The notes under the pieces were generated by a model. The model did no database searches and had not been told where the DNA came from. It saw nothing but the letters and a program-made list of their open reading frames with translations. This document shows positions 34,501 through 46,299 of a stretch of 64,000 nucleotides of DNA, one piece after another. The position numbers and the translations under genes were made by a program. Source of the stretch: Toxonevra muliebris (Eukaryota; Arthropoda; Insecta; Diptera; Pallopteridae); contig OY829328.1 of the NCBI GenBank assembly GCA_963691655.1, positions 87,424,400-87,488,399 of the forward strand, read 5' to 3'. Numbering within the stretch: position 1 is the first letter of the stretch; each line of letters opens with the position of its first letter.

Positions 34501-35702
34501 TTTCATGCGCTTGAAAATCGAAATTTGTTGAGTTTTTTGTTTATGAATTTGTGTTAACTACTATAACAGTTAATCGTTTTGGACTTTTAATTCGCATCTC
34601 AATTACTTTCAGATCATTTGAATTGAAGGATTCATTATGACTAAATCTTACACGTTTTCCCATATGTACATACATATTTATTCTTTTTGTTTTTTAGATA
34701 CTGTCAAAACTGAAAGGCAGTACACTCAAATAGCTTAAAAATTATTTAAATGATAAGCTCAACTTGAGCATGTTAATTCCATCGAAATAAATGCATTAAA
34801 ATTCTGCAAAAAATAAAAACATTGTAATTTTTACGGTAATTCTACCACCACAGACGAAAAATCGCCTAAAGGTGTATAAATGAAAAATCCAAAGGGGGAA
34901 ATTGGAAGAAGAAAATAAAAATAAATGAAATTTTTTTGGTTCTTTTTGTGAATAAAAGGGAGCAAAAAGCAAAAAGGTGTAATCGCATGTAAGAAAATAT
35001 ATACAAACATATACCACAATAACAACAAAAAATAAACTAGAACAACAACAACAATAACCAAAATACACCCAAAAAAAAAAAAAAAAACAAACAAAAACAA
35101 AAGTGGCCTGAAGCTGCTTTATAAAAATCAAGAATAACAACAACAAGGACAACAACAACAAAGTTCACAAAAGAATTACAAATGTGTCTCCATACAAACA
35201 CATACACACACAAACGCGTGCAAACATCAGCAATATGGAGAAAGTCTCATCGCTCATTCGGTCTCTCTCCTCTCTACTAGAGAATGCTTTGAAGAATGTC
35301 ACCCGAAAAAAATGGTCCTAAATGAAAAAAATATAGGAGAACACACAAAAAAGCGTAGAAAAAACGATAAAGCGGAAGACCTACCAACAAAAATAAGCAA
35401 AATGTATGCCTCTCTATTTACATTCGGCGCGCTGCTGTGCCCGTTGCCCTTTGGGAGTGCAACTGGCTCAGAACTTGTGTACCTATTCCCTAAAGGAATC
35501 TTTTACAACAGATATGCATAAAAAAGAAAGCTAAATAACAGCCTAAATAAATGTATGTAATGAAATGTTCTCACTAAAGGAAATGTTGGGAAAATATTAG
35601 CTGATACACACGGTTAAATTAAATACAGATCAAATGGAAAATTTGCGTGAAAATTCAAAATAGAAAAGAAGAAAATGTTTGGAAGAAATTTAAGGGAACG
35701 AG

Positions 35703-35725
35703 ATAGAGAGAGAGAGAGAGAGAGA
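35703..35725 (+). repeat. (GA)n microsatellite
   Basis: About eleven GA units, uninterrupted apart from the first. Confidence 0.85.
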
Positions 35726-38700
35726 AACTGAGAATTTGCAGGGAAAACAGCCTTGAGCTTGTGCAGTTTTGTATAATTTTTAAACCTAAGTTTAACAAAT
35801 TAACCCAACAGTCTCAAAAAAAGTTTATTACTTTACAATTTCTTCGTACCCGTTAATGAAAAGCAAACATTTTGAAATTTTTTTTAATTATGGTTGTCCA
35901 TGGCCAAGTATTCCAGAATTTTTTTCTGCTTTGGCAGCCATTGCGCGGAACTCGCCATATGGCTGCAAACGATGTTATTATTTGTATTGATGCCATGCTC
36001 CCCTATATTGAAACATTCATAAAGATTGATATTTGTGGCTAGATGCCTGCAGGTGATGATGCACTCTTTGGTGTTGCTGTTAGATCTTGTGGTAGAATTC
36101 AATATATTTTTTCTTGTAATTAAACATTTAGGTGCTATTTTTGGGCTGATTTGAATTTAAAAATGTAAGCTTGTTTTCTGTTGAGGCTTCAATTGTTACT
36201 TTTGGTATCTACTTCTTATGTTAAGAAGACCAGTAGGTCAATTGCTGAGGCTGTGAGTTAAACATTTTTACTTTAATATAACCATAAGTTAATTATATAC
36301 ATGCGTATATTAATGAATAATTTCGAATAAAAGTAAAAACTAAAAATAAAAACTAATTTATTTTAAAATAACTAACAACATATAAATTAATTATATCATA
36401 ATTATTATTTTTGTTGTTAAGTGAAATGTATGCACACTTACATTTTCACCGAACTACTTACATATATATGTAGGTACATATGTATGTATTATTCATGTGT
36501 ATTTCTTTTTAACTCAAAATAAAGCGGCATCTTTTGGTTTTCTTATTTTTTGTTATACTTGTATTTTGCTTCATTTTTTGTTGTTGTTTTTTTCTTCGGG
36601 TTTACTTGAATGCCTCACTAACCGACTGATTTATTTGCAACGCAACGTAGCACAATTTGATGTAAGTACAACTGACAGACAAGCGTCAAAAGTTGCAAAA
36701 ACAACAAAAACGAGATATCATTGTTTGAGATATGCAAATATTTTGTTATTGTTTTTGCAGCTTTTCAATCTTTACGCTGCTCGCCGTTGATGCTGTCAGT
36801 ATCTTATGTATAAGATTTTAACATACAGCACCAAAAACTGTAGTAAAGTACCAACAAACCAAAAAGGAAGAAAATCTTCCTAAAAAATAAAATAAATATT
36901 AACAAGAAGAAGCTTATAAGAAAAGGTAGGCATAACAAAAAAAAAAAAAAATATTAAACGAAAGTAAGTAAAATTTTTTAAGCCTCAGTCGCTGGCACAG
37001 AGTGAGCAGCAGCTTTAATTTTAGTAAGAGTAGCAGTTGAATGTATTTTATTTAAATATATGAATACTTAAACTCTTGTATAAGTTGCGTAAATGGTGCT
37101 GGGCTGGATATACAATTCGCAAACCACCGAATAAGATATTCCGCCAAAAGTTAAAGTGGAATCTTCAAGACAGTGTGGAAAATGCTCAGAAGATATGAGA
37201 ACATTGGAAAACGAAATAAAAACTATATTTTGGAAACACAAATACTGCATAAGGCCACATGCGATGGACTAAACTTTACTACGATCCTATATTTCTAGCA
37301 AAAAAATCTCAAAAAGATGGGAACAGCTCACAAAAATGTTAAACGCGTCATAGTTCACAAAGGTTGCAAATATATATTTTTGTTTGCATCACTCAACTTT
37401 TCCTAGCGCTTTTCTATTGACCGATCAGATAACAACATCATGTATAATTTGTTTTCAAACAACATGTTTATACTCAATTTATTTTTCCATGTAGTATCTA
37501 TACATGTTGCTGAAATGTGTATCCAAACATGTGAGCAATGCAGCTTCTTTCCCTACTATTCTTTTTCTTCTTTAGTAACATACATACAACATGTTAACAA
37601 CAACAGTAGCTCCATTGAATGCAAAATAAATGTGTATACAAGTATTTTTGTTATTATATACGTATAATTTTCTACAGCATGTTGCAATGTATGTACATAT
37701 ATACATACAAAGTAGATGTTGCTGATAAGAATCTCCCCATATCTTCTGCCTGTTTCTTTTTGCCTGGTTGATTTTGTAAGTTATTTTAAATTTATTTATA
37801 AACAATATTTTTATATTTTCGTATTTTTTTTTTCGTCTGCGGTTTTTAATGTTATAATATACATCTCCAAGTATTTATGCTGTATGCGGTTTATCTAAGT
37901 GCATTTTACTTTATTGCTACTGCTATTGTTGTTGTATGTTGCTGCTGTTGTAATCTGTGAAAGTGAAAAAATGCTTTTTAGAATTCACTAGATTGGTACA
38001 TACATACATACATATATACTTTTTTGATAGTTATTTTCTTTTTTCCCTATGTAGTAAACTTTTTCAATGAAAGCACATTTTTTAAGTGCATTCAATAATA
38101 GTCACAGCAGCTGCGGCAGCAATTATGTTGCGGGATCTAACAATCTTGGTGGTACTTTCCTTTGCTGCTGACTGGTTTGCTTCATTCTGATTATTGTGGG
38201 TTCGCTTTCTGTTTCTTTGTATACGTGGAGATTTTAAGTCATATCTAGTTGAAATTTTAAATGAATTGAATGTTTTTTATGATATCATGTAAATATGTAA
38301 ACAAATTTGTGTTTTTATTTCCTAAATATTTTAGATAATAATCCTTAATACAAAAAAAAAAACTATTCCTGAAACGATATTGGATACCTACAACCGATTC
38401 TATAAATATAAATATAGTGATCGACGATATACTCCTCCCTTCACCCACTCCTAAATTTCGGAGCACCCGTGAGAGTAAAAACAAAGCATTTCTGTTATAA
38501 AACGTTGACTCCAAATATGTACAGCTGAAGATGATGACATGCTTAAAGCCATGAGCCCGCACGTGTAATGAGGCCTGAGGCTGCATGCAATTCATATACC
38601 AACAAATTACATAATCGTATTTGATCTTTCTGTTGAAACTTCACTTATCATAATAAAGTTTCCTCTAATTATCGCTCGGATGCATATTTAAAAAACGTTT

Positions 38701-39126
38701 ACCTGAAAAATAAAAATCAGAATACAATAGAAAATCTGTTACCCATATGTGACGCACACAATAAAAACTGCAACTAGCAGCAATATCAATAGTAGCAACA
38801 ACAGCGTTACCCCCAGAAAAAAGCAAATAGACAAAAAAGCAAACAAGCACGCCTAAAGCACTTTCACTCTTGCATGAACCTCAGGCGAAAATCATGAATG
38901 TTACCAAAATGTAAAAATAAAAACAAACAAACAAAAAAGAAAAAAAATAAATAGCGCATATTGCACAAGCAACAAAATAAACCCGCATGTTGTTGCCTGG
39001 TTTGCCTGGTTGCCTACATGCCACATGCAGCATTTTGTTGCATTTAAATTTAGTTGTGCATACACGTACATAATGAGAGATGCAAATGCAAATACAAAAA
39101 TAAAACAACTTGTTATAACTAAACTG

Positions 39127-39195
39127 CTCCTGCTGTTGCTGCTGTTGTTTCTGTTGCTGTTGCTGTTGGTGTTTCTGTTTCTGTTGCTATTGTTT
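39127..39195 (+). repeat. CTG/TTG-rich imperfect trinucleotide tract
   Basis: An interrupted mixture of ctg, ttg and ttt units. Its plus-strand translation is a leucine-rich low-complexity string and should not be read as a membrane protein. Confidence 0.8.
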
Positions 39196-41523
39196 TTATG
39201 CTCTGTTGACGTTTATGTTGGCAAACAATTGCTTGTTATAAACAAACTAAAACATCAGTCAACATTAGCATCGAGCAGCATCACTATGAAATAATGAAAT
39301 TGTAGTAACAATTGTAATTAAGTGCCAACAAAATGATACAACAACAATTGTTGTTGCTACTGTAGCATACGTGCTTGTATATACTTTTTTTTTTGGCTTT
39401 TTTAACAAAACGCATCGCTGCATTGGCAATGAAGCATTTTATGTTAAAATAATAGCAGCAGCCACAGCTACAAGGAAGTAAAGCGATAAGGAAGAATTTT
39501 CCCTTATTAATTATGCTTTTAAATTCTAATATTTTTCGATAGCTTGACTAAGTTTTAGTCAAATTAGGTTTATGTGAAATTAAATGACACTATTCAAGAA
39601 CTTTTGGTAGTATTTTCTTGTATTTTGGTCATTTAAAAAATTGTGGTATGATTTACAACTATTATTTCGATCAAAACTTGTTGAGGGGGTATTTTTGCCT
39701 CCATTAATCATTTTAAATGCACCTAAGGAGCGCTTAAACAACTTTGCATAAATGTCTTACTAAGTCAGGCAAACATTTTCTATATATATGCAGCTATAAA
39801 TTGTTAAGATCCATACATAAATGCATAGCGTCGTTATGTGGGGAAGTTGAGAGAATAAAATACCCACGGCGAGGCAAGTAAGATCCGGAAATGCTGATAA
39901 CTCGTCTTCTTTAAAACTATCTATCTAAACTATCTCCACTCAGAAAGGTTAAAAGAAAAATATATCATAATTATCTGAAAACTTTTGATCAAAACTGAAC
40001 TCCAAATACCAACCAATGACAATACGTAATAAAATCTATTCAAAAATTTCCATTTCAAATTTTTTTTTTATTGTATGTAAATTTCAAGTTATCATTTTAA
40101 TGCAACGATTACATAATAAACTTCACATCAAAATACGATTAAGCATTAAACTTTTATTTTTCAATTTTCAAATCAATAACTCAACGATAAAAATAAAATT
40201 TATTTAAAAATTGCCATAATGACAAGTGCAAAATTGAACAAAACTTAAACTGCGGTTAAATATTTTTTAACTGCTGTTTGTTGATATTATTACCGCTAAC
40301 AAGCGCAAGAAGTCGTTTGGTCACACAACAGCACACAATCTCCAGCCAAGTTTCAGTCTCATTGTCTATCAAATAGATGAAAAAGCATAGCAACTATTAA
40401 CCTAACACTCTTCTTCTCAGCACCAGCCACCAACCACTACCGGCCATCAACCACTCACACACCAGTCAGCGCAATATTTAATTTTTGACCTCAAGCAATA
40501 TATTGATTTTAATCGTGGATTAGTTTTGGTCGACTGCAAGAAAACAACGATAGAAAATTATTGAAAAAAATGTGAAATTTTTTGATTTTTCATTTCCGCA
40601 ATATTTAATTCAATACTCGATGCCAAGTAAAGGTGACTTTTGCATCAGTTTTGTCTTTTTTCTGCCAATATAACTGTGGTAACAAACAAATTTGCACCCA
40701 CCGCACTTCATCAAAGCTGCTGCTGTTCCTGCTGCTATTCAAGTGCTTAAGTATGTGTTAGCGTTCAAGCTGGAAAGTCTCTTGTGTGTTAGAGTTGAAC
40801 GCATTTAATCGGTTTTGTTTGTCCGTTTTATAGACACCACCACCACCACCACATCACGTTTTTGTTCGTTGCGCTTAAACTTGTTTACTTATCTTTGTTT
40901 GTCTGCAAATTCTTGTTTTTGTTGCTGTTGATAAAAATTATTTTCACACAATTGCAACAAACTTTCGGATGATGATTTTTTGGTTTTTTTTTTTTTTTGG
41001 AATGAATGAATGAAAGTGATTTTTTTTTTGCATGCAGTTTTATAAAATTATCGTGACACACATTCGTTTTAACATACATACCTAGTTACCCACAGTATTC
41101 AAGCACACATACATATGTGTGGATTTATTTCTGTGTGTGAGTGTGTGTGTAGGCATGTGAAAATTCCAATTACATTTTTGAGCGTATTTTTTTTTTTTAA
41201 GGAAAGCAACAATTTACGCATAATTTTAATATATACTTTTACTTATTGCAGATTCTTCAAAAACTCGTTCATAATCATTTGGGAACTGGTTCATCTTTTT
41301 TTTAATAAAAAAAAAAGCATTTAAATACATACATATAATTGGATGATTCAATTAGGTCACGTTCAAATTGATGATTAATAAGCGTGAGGGTTTCGTTGGA
41401 AACTTAGTTGGGAACTTATTCGAACATCTATGTATATAAGAAATATAAGAATAATTCAAAACTTAATAGTAAATCTTTGAAATTTTATACTCTGGGACTG
41501 AGTTTAAAATATATAGGAAAATG

Positions 41524-41677
41524 TGGGGAATGTCGAACCATACTTTGATTTTGACTGATTACTTAAAAAATTCAAAAAATAGTCTTAAAAACTACCTATA
41601 ACTAATTTTTTGTCGATAATTTACTATATAACTAAGTGGTTCGATATTCCACACAAAAAGTGGTTCGACATTCCCCA
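41524..41677. repeat. Perfect 17-bp inverted repeat pair
   Basis: The string tggggaatgtcgaacca (41524-41540) and its exact reverse complement (41661-41677) enclose 120 bases. A related half-copy, gtggttcgatattcca, lies just inside the right arm (about 41637-41652). The pair ends about 150 bases before the LINE fragment. It could be a small foldback element or a remnant of the LINE insertion site. Confidence 0.6.
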
Positions 41678-41802
41678 GAAGCTGTGTTCTACAAAATAGC
41701 CACCCATGAGTCGCAGAACCAGATTTCATGTATTCACACACATTGTTTTGAAAAATATTTACCTGCTTGGTTTTACGCAAAAATGTTGAAAAAGCAATGT
41801 AA

Positions 41803-42355
41803 TGTAAAAAATCACCTTCCTGCACCATTGATGTCCCTCTTACGTCTATTAAATTAGCCATTAAGCAAAACTACCTTAAGGAAGCAAAACGATCCTGGGT
41901 AGCGGAGCATACCTGTGGTGTTACCAGGCTAACATGGACCTCTATGGACAATAGACGGACTAGACAGCTACTCAACCTTAGCAGAAACTCCATCAGCATT
42001 ACGACTTCGGTGCTCACGGGACACTTCATAATGGGGAGACATGCTGCAAGACTAGGACTGCCTTTCAATGACTTCTGTCGGGGCTGCGGCTCTGACGAAG
42101 AAGAAGAAATAGTCCTCCATTTCATGTGTGAATGCCCATCTCTGGCCAGGAGGAGACTAAAACTCACCTTTCTTCACTAGTCTGTCCGAGCTATCATCCA
42201 TAAATATTAAGGACATAGCCAGATTCATTATGGAATCCTCATGGTTCTCCACTCCGTAAATGGGGGAGTCGCGCCTCACTGTGGTATCACAATGAGCCAA
42301 ATTATGTGCTTAAGTGTGCTTTCAAATAGAACGCTGCCATTCCAATCTTACCTAA
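41803..42355 (+). mobile_element. 5'-truncated LINE: ORF2 C-terminus and 3' tail
   Basis: An open frame from 41803 to a stop at 42178-42180 encodes the end of a non-LTR polyprotein: VPLTSIKLAIKQNYLKEAKR, then TRQLLNLSRNSIS, VLTGHFIMGRHAARLGLP, and a zinc-binding C-x2-C...H-x2-C-x-C cluster in CRGCGSDEEEEIVLHFMCEC. This is the known C-terminal pattern of LOA/I/jockey-group LINEs downstream of the RNase H region. A +1 frameshift continues as IARFIMESSWFSTP to a stop near 42260. The 3' untranslated tail (about 42275-42355) carries gtggtatcacaatg and ends in a degraded cctaat-type tail. The 5' boundary is approximate. The exact clade is uncertain. Confidence 0.75.
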
Positions 42356-42359
42356 TGCC

Positions 42360-45300
42360 ATACATTTTTATAACATCATTAGAAATTTCGTCACCACTAG
42401 ATGAAGCGTTATGCCTGGTTTTTACAATATCAAATTCAATCAAATTTGCCAACATGTTGGCGGTATCCTATGGGAAATTCTCTCTTTCTCTCTCTCTCTT
42501 TCTCTCGCTCTTATTAAATATAACATAGATGAAACTAGGCATTTGGATTCCAAAAATGAGTGGAAAAGGGATTCAGATTTCGGTGGGACACCAGTTTGAA
42601 TCTTGACGATATTTCATTTGAGGATTTGTTTCAATTTCTCCTCAATAACTCAATATAGTATTGAATTGCCTCGCTATTGTATCTGCTATATGAGTCATTA
42701 TTACTAAGGAGGTTGGGCTAACAGATCTGAAGAATACTACGAAGTCGACGATTCATTCACATAGCTCAGTTTTTTATTGATGAAAAATTTCATGTTGCCA
42801 GTACAGATATTAATATTAAATTTTACGATACGTAGCTGTGTAAGTCGGTATTATAAATGATTTATACATTTATGGAATCTCCTGAGAACACCGTTTTTTG
42901 GGGCTCTAAATACTTTATATTTCAATTTCACATTATGTAAAGTTCTAATACTTTCCATTGATTCTGATTCTGTAGTGGTGCCATCTTTTTAGTGGCATTT
43001 ATTTTAATTTCGAAAAATCAAAAATTCGAACAGCTACTTAAAAATTCACTACAGTTTTGAAGCACTTCATGAATCCCCATCCAAGCGAACAGTTTTTCGT
43101 GTGGTAAGCTTTTTTACATCAGTAAAGGCTAAAAGAAAGAAAAATGTTTTTATTAAAAGCAATAATTTTCAAAACAAAAGCAAAAATGTTTAATTGCAAC
43201 ACTCGCAATTCATAAACCGCAAGCAGTTTCAATTGAAACAATCTACAAAAGTTAACAAAACTCGAAATTTTCGCTCACGCTCACACACATCAGCAAATCT
43301 TTCCATTCCGTGCAATATTCTTTTTCAATCCACCAACACTTTTTGCATGACAGGACCACCACCAACAGCGTTGATTGGTGGATGGATGGTGGTGTGGTCG
43401 ATCACTTCCTTAACATTTCACAAGAATTATCGTATGCACGTGTACGTGAAGTGTGGTCAAAATTGACATCATCTACATTCCGTCGTTTATGATATACACT
43501 CACACACACACACACACGCACACATAAAGTTCCATATTTATACGCAATCACCTCGTATTCCTTTTATAATTTATCTGTACTTCCAGGCCAACAATCTACG
43601 CATTAGTTTGTTGGAGTATATGTTGCGTCCATGGGGGCATTTTTTTTTTTTTTTTTTTTGGTGCAAACAACTTTTCTGTTTGTTTCTTCTCTTTTCTCTG
43701 CATTTTCTTTATTTCTTTTACACACACGCGTTTATTTTTAGTTTAACTCTCAAGGTTGTTACTATGTAGCATGGATAGCAAATAATGATGAAGAATGCAT
43801 GAGAGTTGGCAGCAGAGGCAGCGTTTGCGGCTGTGGCGATGACATACACATGTGTACATTGTTGTTGGTGAATGAAGAAAGAGCAGCAATAACAGCAGCA
43901 GGAATAGCAGCAAAAGTAACAAGCAGCCGAAACATCACCACATGAAGCAGCAGCATCAGCAGCAGCATCAGCAGCAGAATACGTACATGTATTTTTAGAA
44001 GCGGCTTCAAAACTAATGCGCAAGAGAATAAAACGCAAAAGATATGAAAACAAAAAAAAAATTATAAGTAAAAAATTGAAAAAAAAATTGTTGCACAAAT
44101 TTTACCACAAACTTCAATTCCCCTTCGTGGGACTCTACTCGATTTCTGGCTTGCATAAGGCCTGCATAAGTTATCATACACACACATATTTACATACTGG
44201 CATTTATTAATGTATGTGTTGACAGCAGCACATTTGTCTCCAGCTCTCGCTTACAGCTTCTAGCTTCTTGTTAGTTATACTTGGATGTGTGTTTAAGCCA
44301 TTAAACTCTCGAACATTTTTAAATTCTTGAAAGTGAAGTATTTACTTTTTGTTTCTTTAGTAAAGAGAAAGTAAAAGTTTTTAAGTTTAAACATATACCA
44401 TATATACTTACAGAATTATTTCTGAGAAATAAAAAATACAATCAAAAACAGTTTAAGTTATTCAAGTTTGTATATACATATGTAAGTATTACAATTTACT
44501 AGTTTATATTTTGGTAAGGAATAAGTTTTGATTGATCACTCAAATTTAAAGAGATGGCTGGAACTTAAGATGGATAATGTAATGTAATGGTTATAAAATA
44601 AACAAAGGCATGTGTACACAATATATATGTAAATGTATGTATGTATAGATAAACATAAATGGTCTCAGGGGCGAAATCAATGTTGATTTGTGTAAACTTA
44701 GTTTTAGTTGCGGCAAATTAATGTTTAAGTTTGATATATTTATGCTGTATATACACATATATTTCGATCAAAGTTCCTTGCTGAATATCTATGAGCATCA
44801 CATGAACAAACATTACCAAATTTTGTGTACTTTGAAAAACTCCACTCACTCATATTCCTTATAATACTTTGACGTATGCTTCTTTCATAAGTGTTGATTA
44901 TATGAACAACTAAAGATTATATGTACTTACATCAAAATCCTCCCTTCCACGGTGAAACTAGTTGCATGAGATTTTTTGGTATTCCCTTTTGAAGTTTCAT
45001 GAAATGCTGTCCGCGATTTTGTCTATCCCTCTCTTGTTTCTCACCTCTTCCCTACTTTATTGACAGTTTCACCGCATTACTTCGATGAGGATATGCTATG
45101 CATTTCGAACCATCTGAAGTAAAGGTTCTGGAATAATGGCAAGCCGGTCGGGCCAGTAGTAATAAAAACAGAGAAAGCGACATCACTGTGGAGCATAAGT
45201 AGCCAAGAAATTGGAGGGCAGGAACGTTTTCTTAAAGGCTATTAAATAAAATAACAACACAGGTGGGACGAACAGCAGAGAAAGATGTTAAATTCCCTTT

Positions 45301-45425
45301 CTTATACCATGTGTAAATGCGTGAATTGAGAAAAAGTATGATGTCACAGTTTCTTGTTTAAATAGAAGTATGTTAAATCCAAAAAACAAATGTGTGAGAT
45401 TCGAGGACTCTAAACATGTGCATGT
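42360..45425. other. AT-rich non-coding stretch
   Basis: No gene recognised. Simple repeats include CT (about 42480-42510), CA (43501-43517), T20 (43640-43659) and a CAG/CAT-rich tract (43946-43978). The minus-strand frames at 43718-44098 are translations of the CAG tract. Confidence 0.55.
43946..43978 (+). repeat. Interrupted (CAG)n tract
   Basis: CAG units broken by CAT, over about 33 bases, inside a wider tri-nucleotide rich patch from 43880. No coding context. Confidence 0.8.
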
Positions 45426-45429
45426 GTGA

Positions 45430-46296
45430 ATGATTCATCATCATCGGTTCCATTTAACACCTAGTTGTGCATGGGCCTTTACAAAGCACCTCTAACGTAT
45501 TCGGTTGTTAGCTAGCGTCTTCACTTCACTCCATGTTTTCCCTGTTTGCTTTATGTCTTTTAATAAACTGCGTTTACACGTGATCCTTGTGCGTCCCCAC
45601 TTTCTGGAGCCTTGCAAAATCCAGTCTAGAGATTGGCGGCAAAGTTCATAGTGCTTTTTACGTAGTATGTAGCCAGCCCATTTTCATGTTCTGCGCTTTA
45701 TTTGAAGGAAAATTGGGTCCACATTGCGTCTTCGATACAAATTTGTGTTGTTGATCACGTTGGGCCATCAGATGCGTAATATTCGGCGTAGGTAGCGGTT
45801 GACAAAACATTGCTGGTTATGAAGTAAGGCTTCGGTGGTATGCCAAGTTTCGCATCTATATAGCAGCATGATGTGATATGACGATGGTTTTGAAGATTCT
45901 AATTTTTTCATTACCGAATATTTACTGAAAGCTTCAAAAAGCTGTGAGAATGCACTGTTCGCTTTTCCGATTCCTGCTTTGATATCTTGGTTTGCACTGT
46001 CCTCGGTGGCTGAAATGATGCTCCTCAAGTACGTGAACCAGTCTATGGATTCGACCTTTGTTGGTCCCATTGAGAATGTGTTGATGTGTTGCCTTTATCT
46101 TCATGGATTTGGTTTAATGTTTAATGAACAGGAAACAGATGTCGTTGGCGTAATCGAGATCCTTTAGCTGTTCTGTGAAGTTGTTGTGCAAGACCTGATC
46201 AAGAACCAGGAGGAAAAGAATAGGCGACACTAAAAAGCCATTACACTGATTACTTGTTAAAAAAAAACCCATGAAAGTTAGATAAATCGTCGTCAT
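45430..46296 (-). mobile_element. 5'-truncated non-LTR retrotransposon (RTE-like), 3' part
   Basis: Read on the minus strand, the region encodes the end of a reverse transcriptase and its C-terminal region, in broken frames. From 46296: SPILFLLVLDQVL, then LKDLDYANDIC, where the catalytic FADD/YADD box has become YAND. From 46070: FTYLRSIISATEDSANQDIK, LLYRCETWHTTEALL, FVNRYLRRILRI. Then, after a stop, WAGYILRKKHYELCRQSLDW and GSRKWGRTR. This block order is typical of RTE-type insect LINEs. The 3' end near 45430-45445 reads gatgatgatga on the minus strand, a trinucleotide tail often seen in such elements. The mutated catalytic Asp and several stops make it inactive. Confidence 0.8.
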
Positions 46297-46299
46297 AAG

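Larger units (their letters stand above)
30240..41520. other. Long AT-rich stretch with many simple repeats
   Basis: No gene could be assigned. Contents: a T22 run (31494-31515), a less AT-rich patch (about 31840-32520) with a Ser/Thr/Pro-rich open frame, a CAA/AAC-rich region (about 34990-35160), a GA repeat (35703-35725), CATA repeats (about 38000-38015), a CTG/TTG tract (39127-39195) and a CAC repeat (about 40835-40853). Other frames are biased by AT content. Confidence 0.5.

Noticed and set aside
34796..35161. Phe/Leu-rich 121-codon minus-strand frame
   Set aside because: It is the complement of A-rich and CAA-rich simple sequence, with no conserved motif.
38257..38595. 112-codon minus-strand frame
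   Set aside because: No recognisable motif, no protein-like conservation signal that I can see, and a length within chance for this much AT-rich DNA.
39010..39294. Leucine-rich membrane-like frame
   Set aside because: It is a translation of a CTG/TTG repeat tract, so hydrophobicity is an artefact.
43718..44098. Cys/Ala-rich minus-strand frame of 126 codons
   Set aside because: It reads through an interrupted CAG tract, and an overlapping frame is also open for the same reason.
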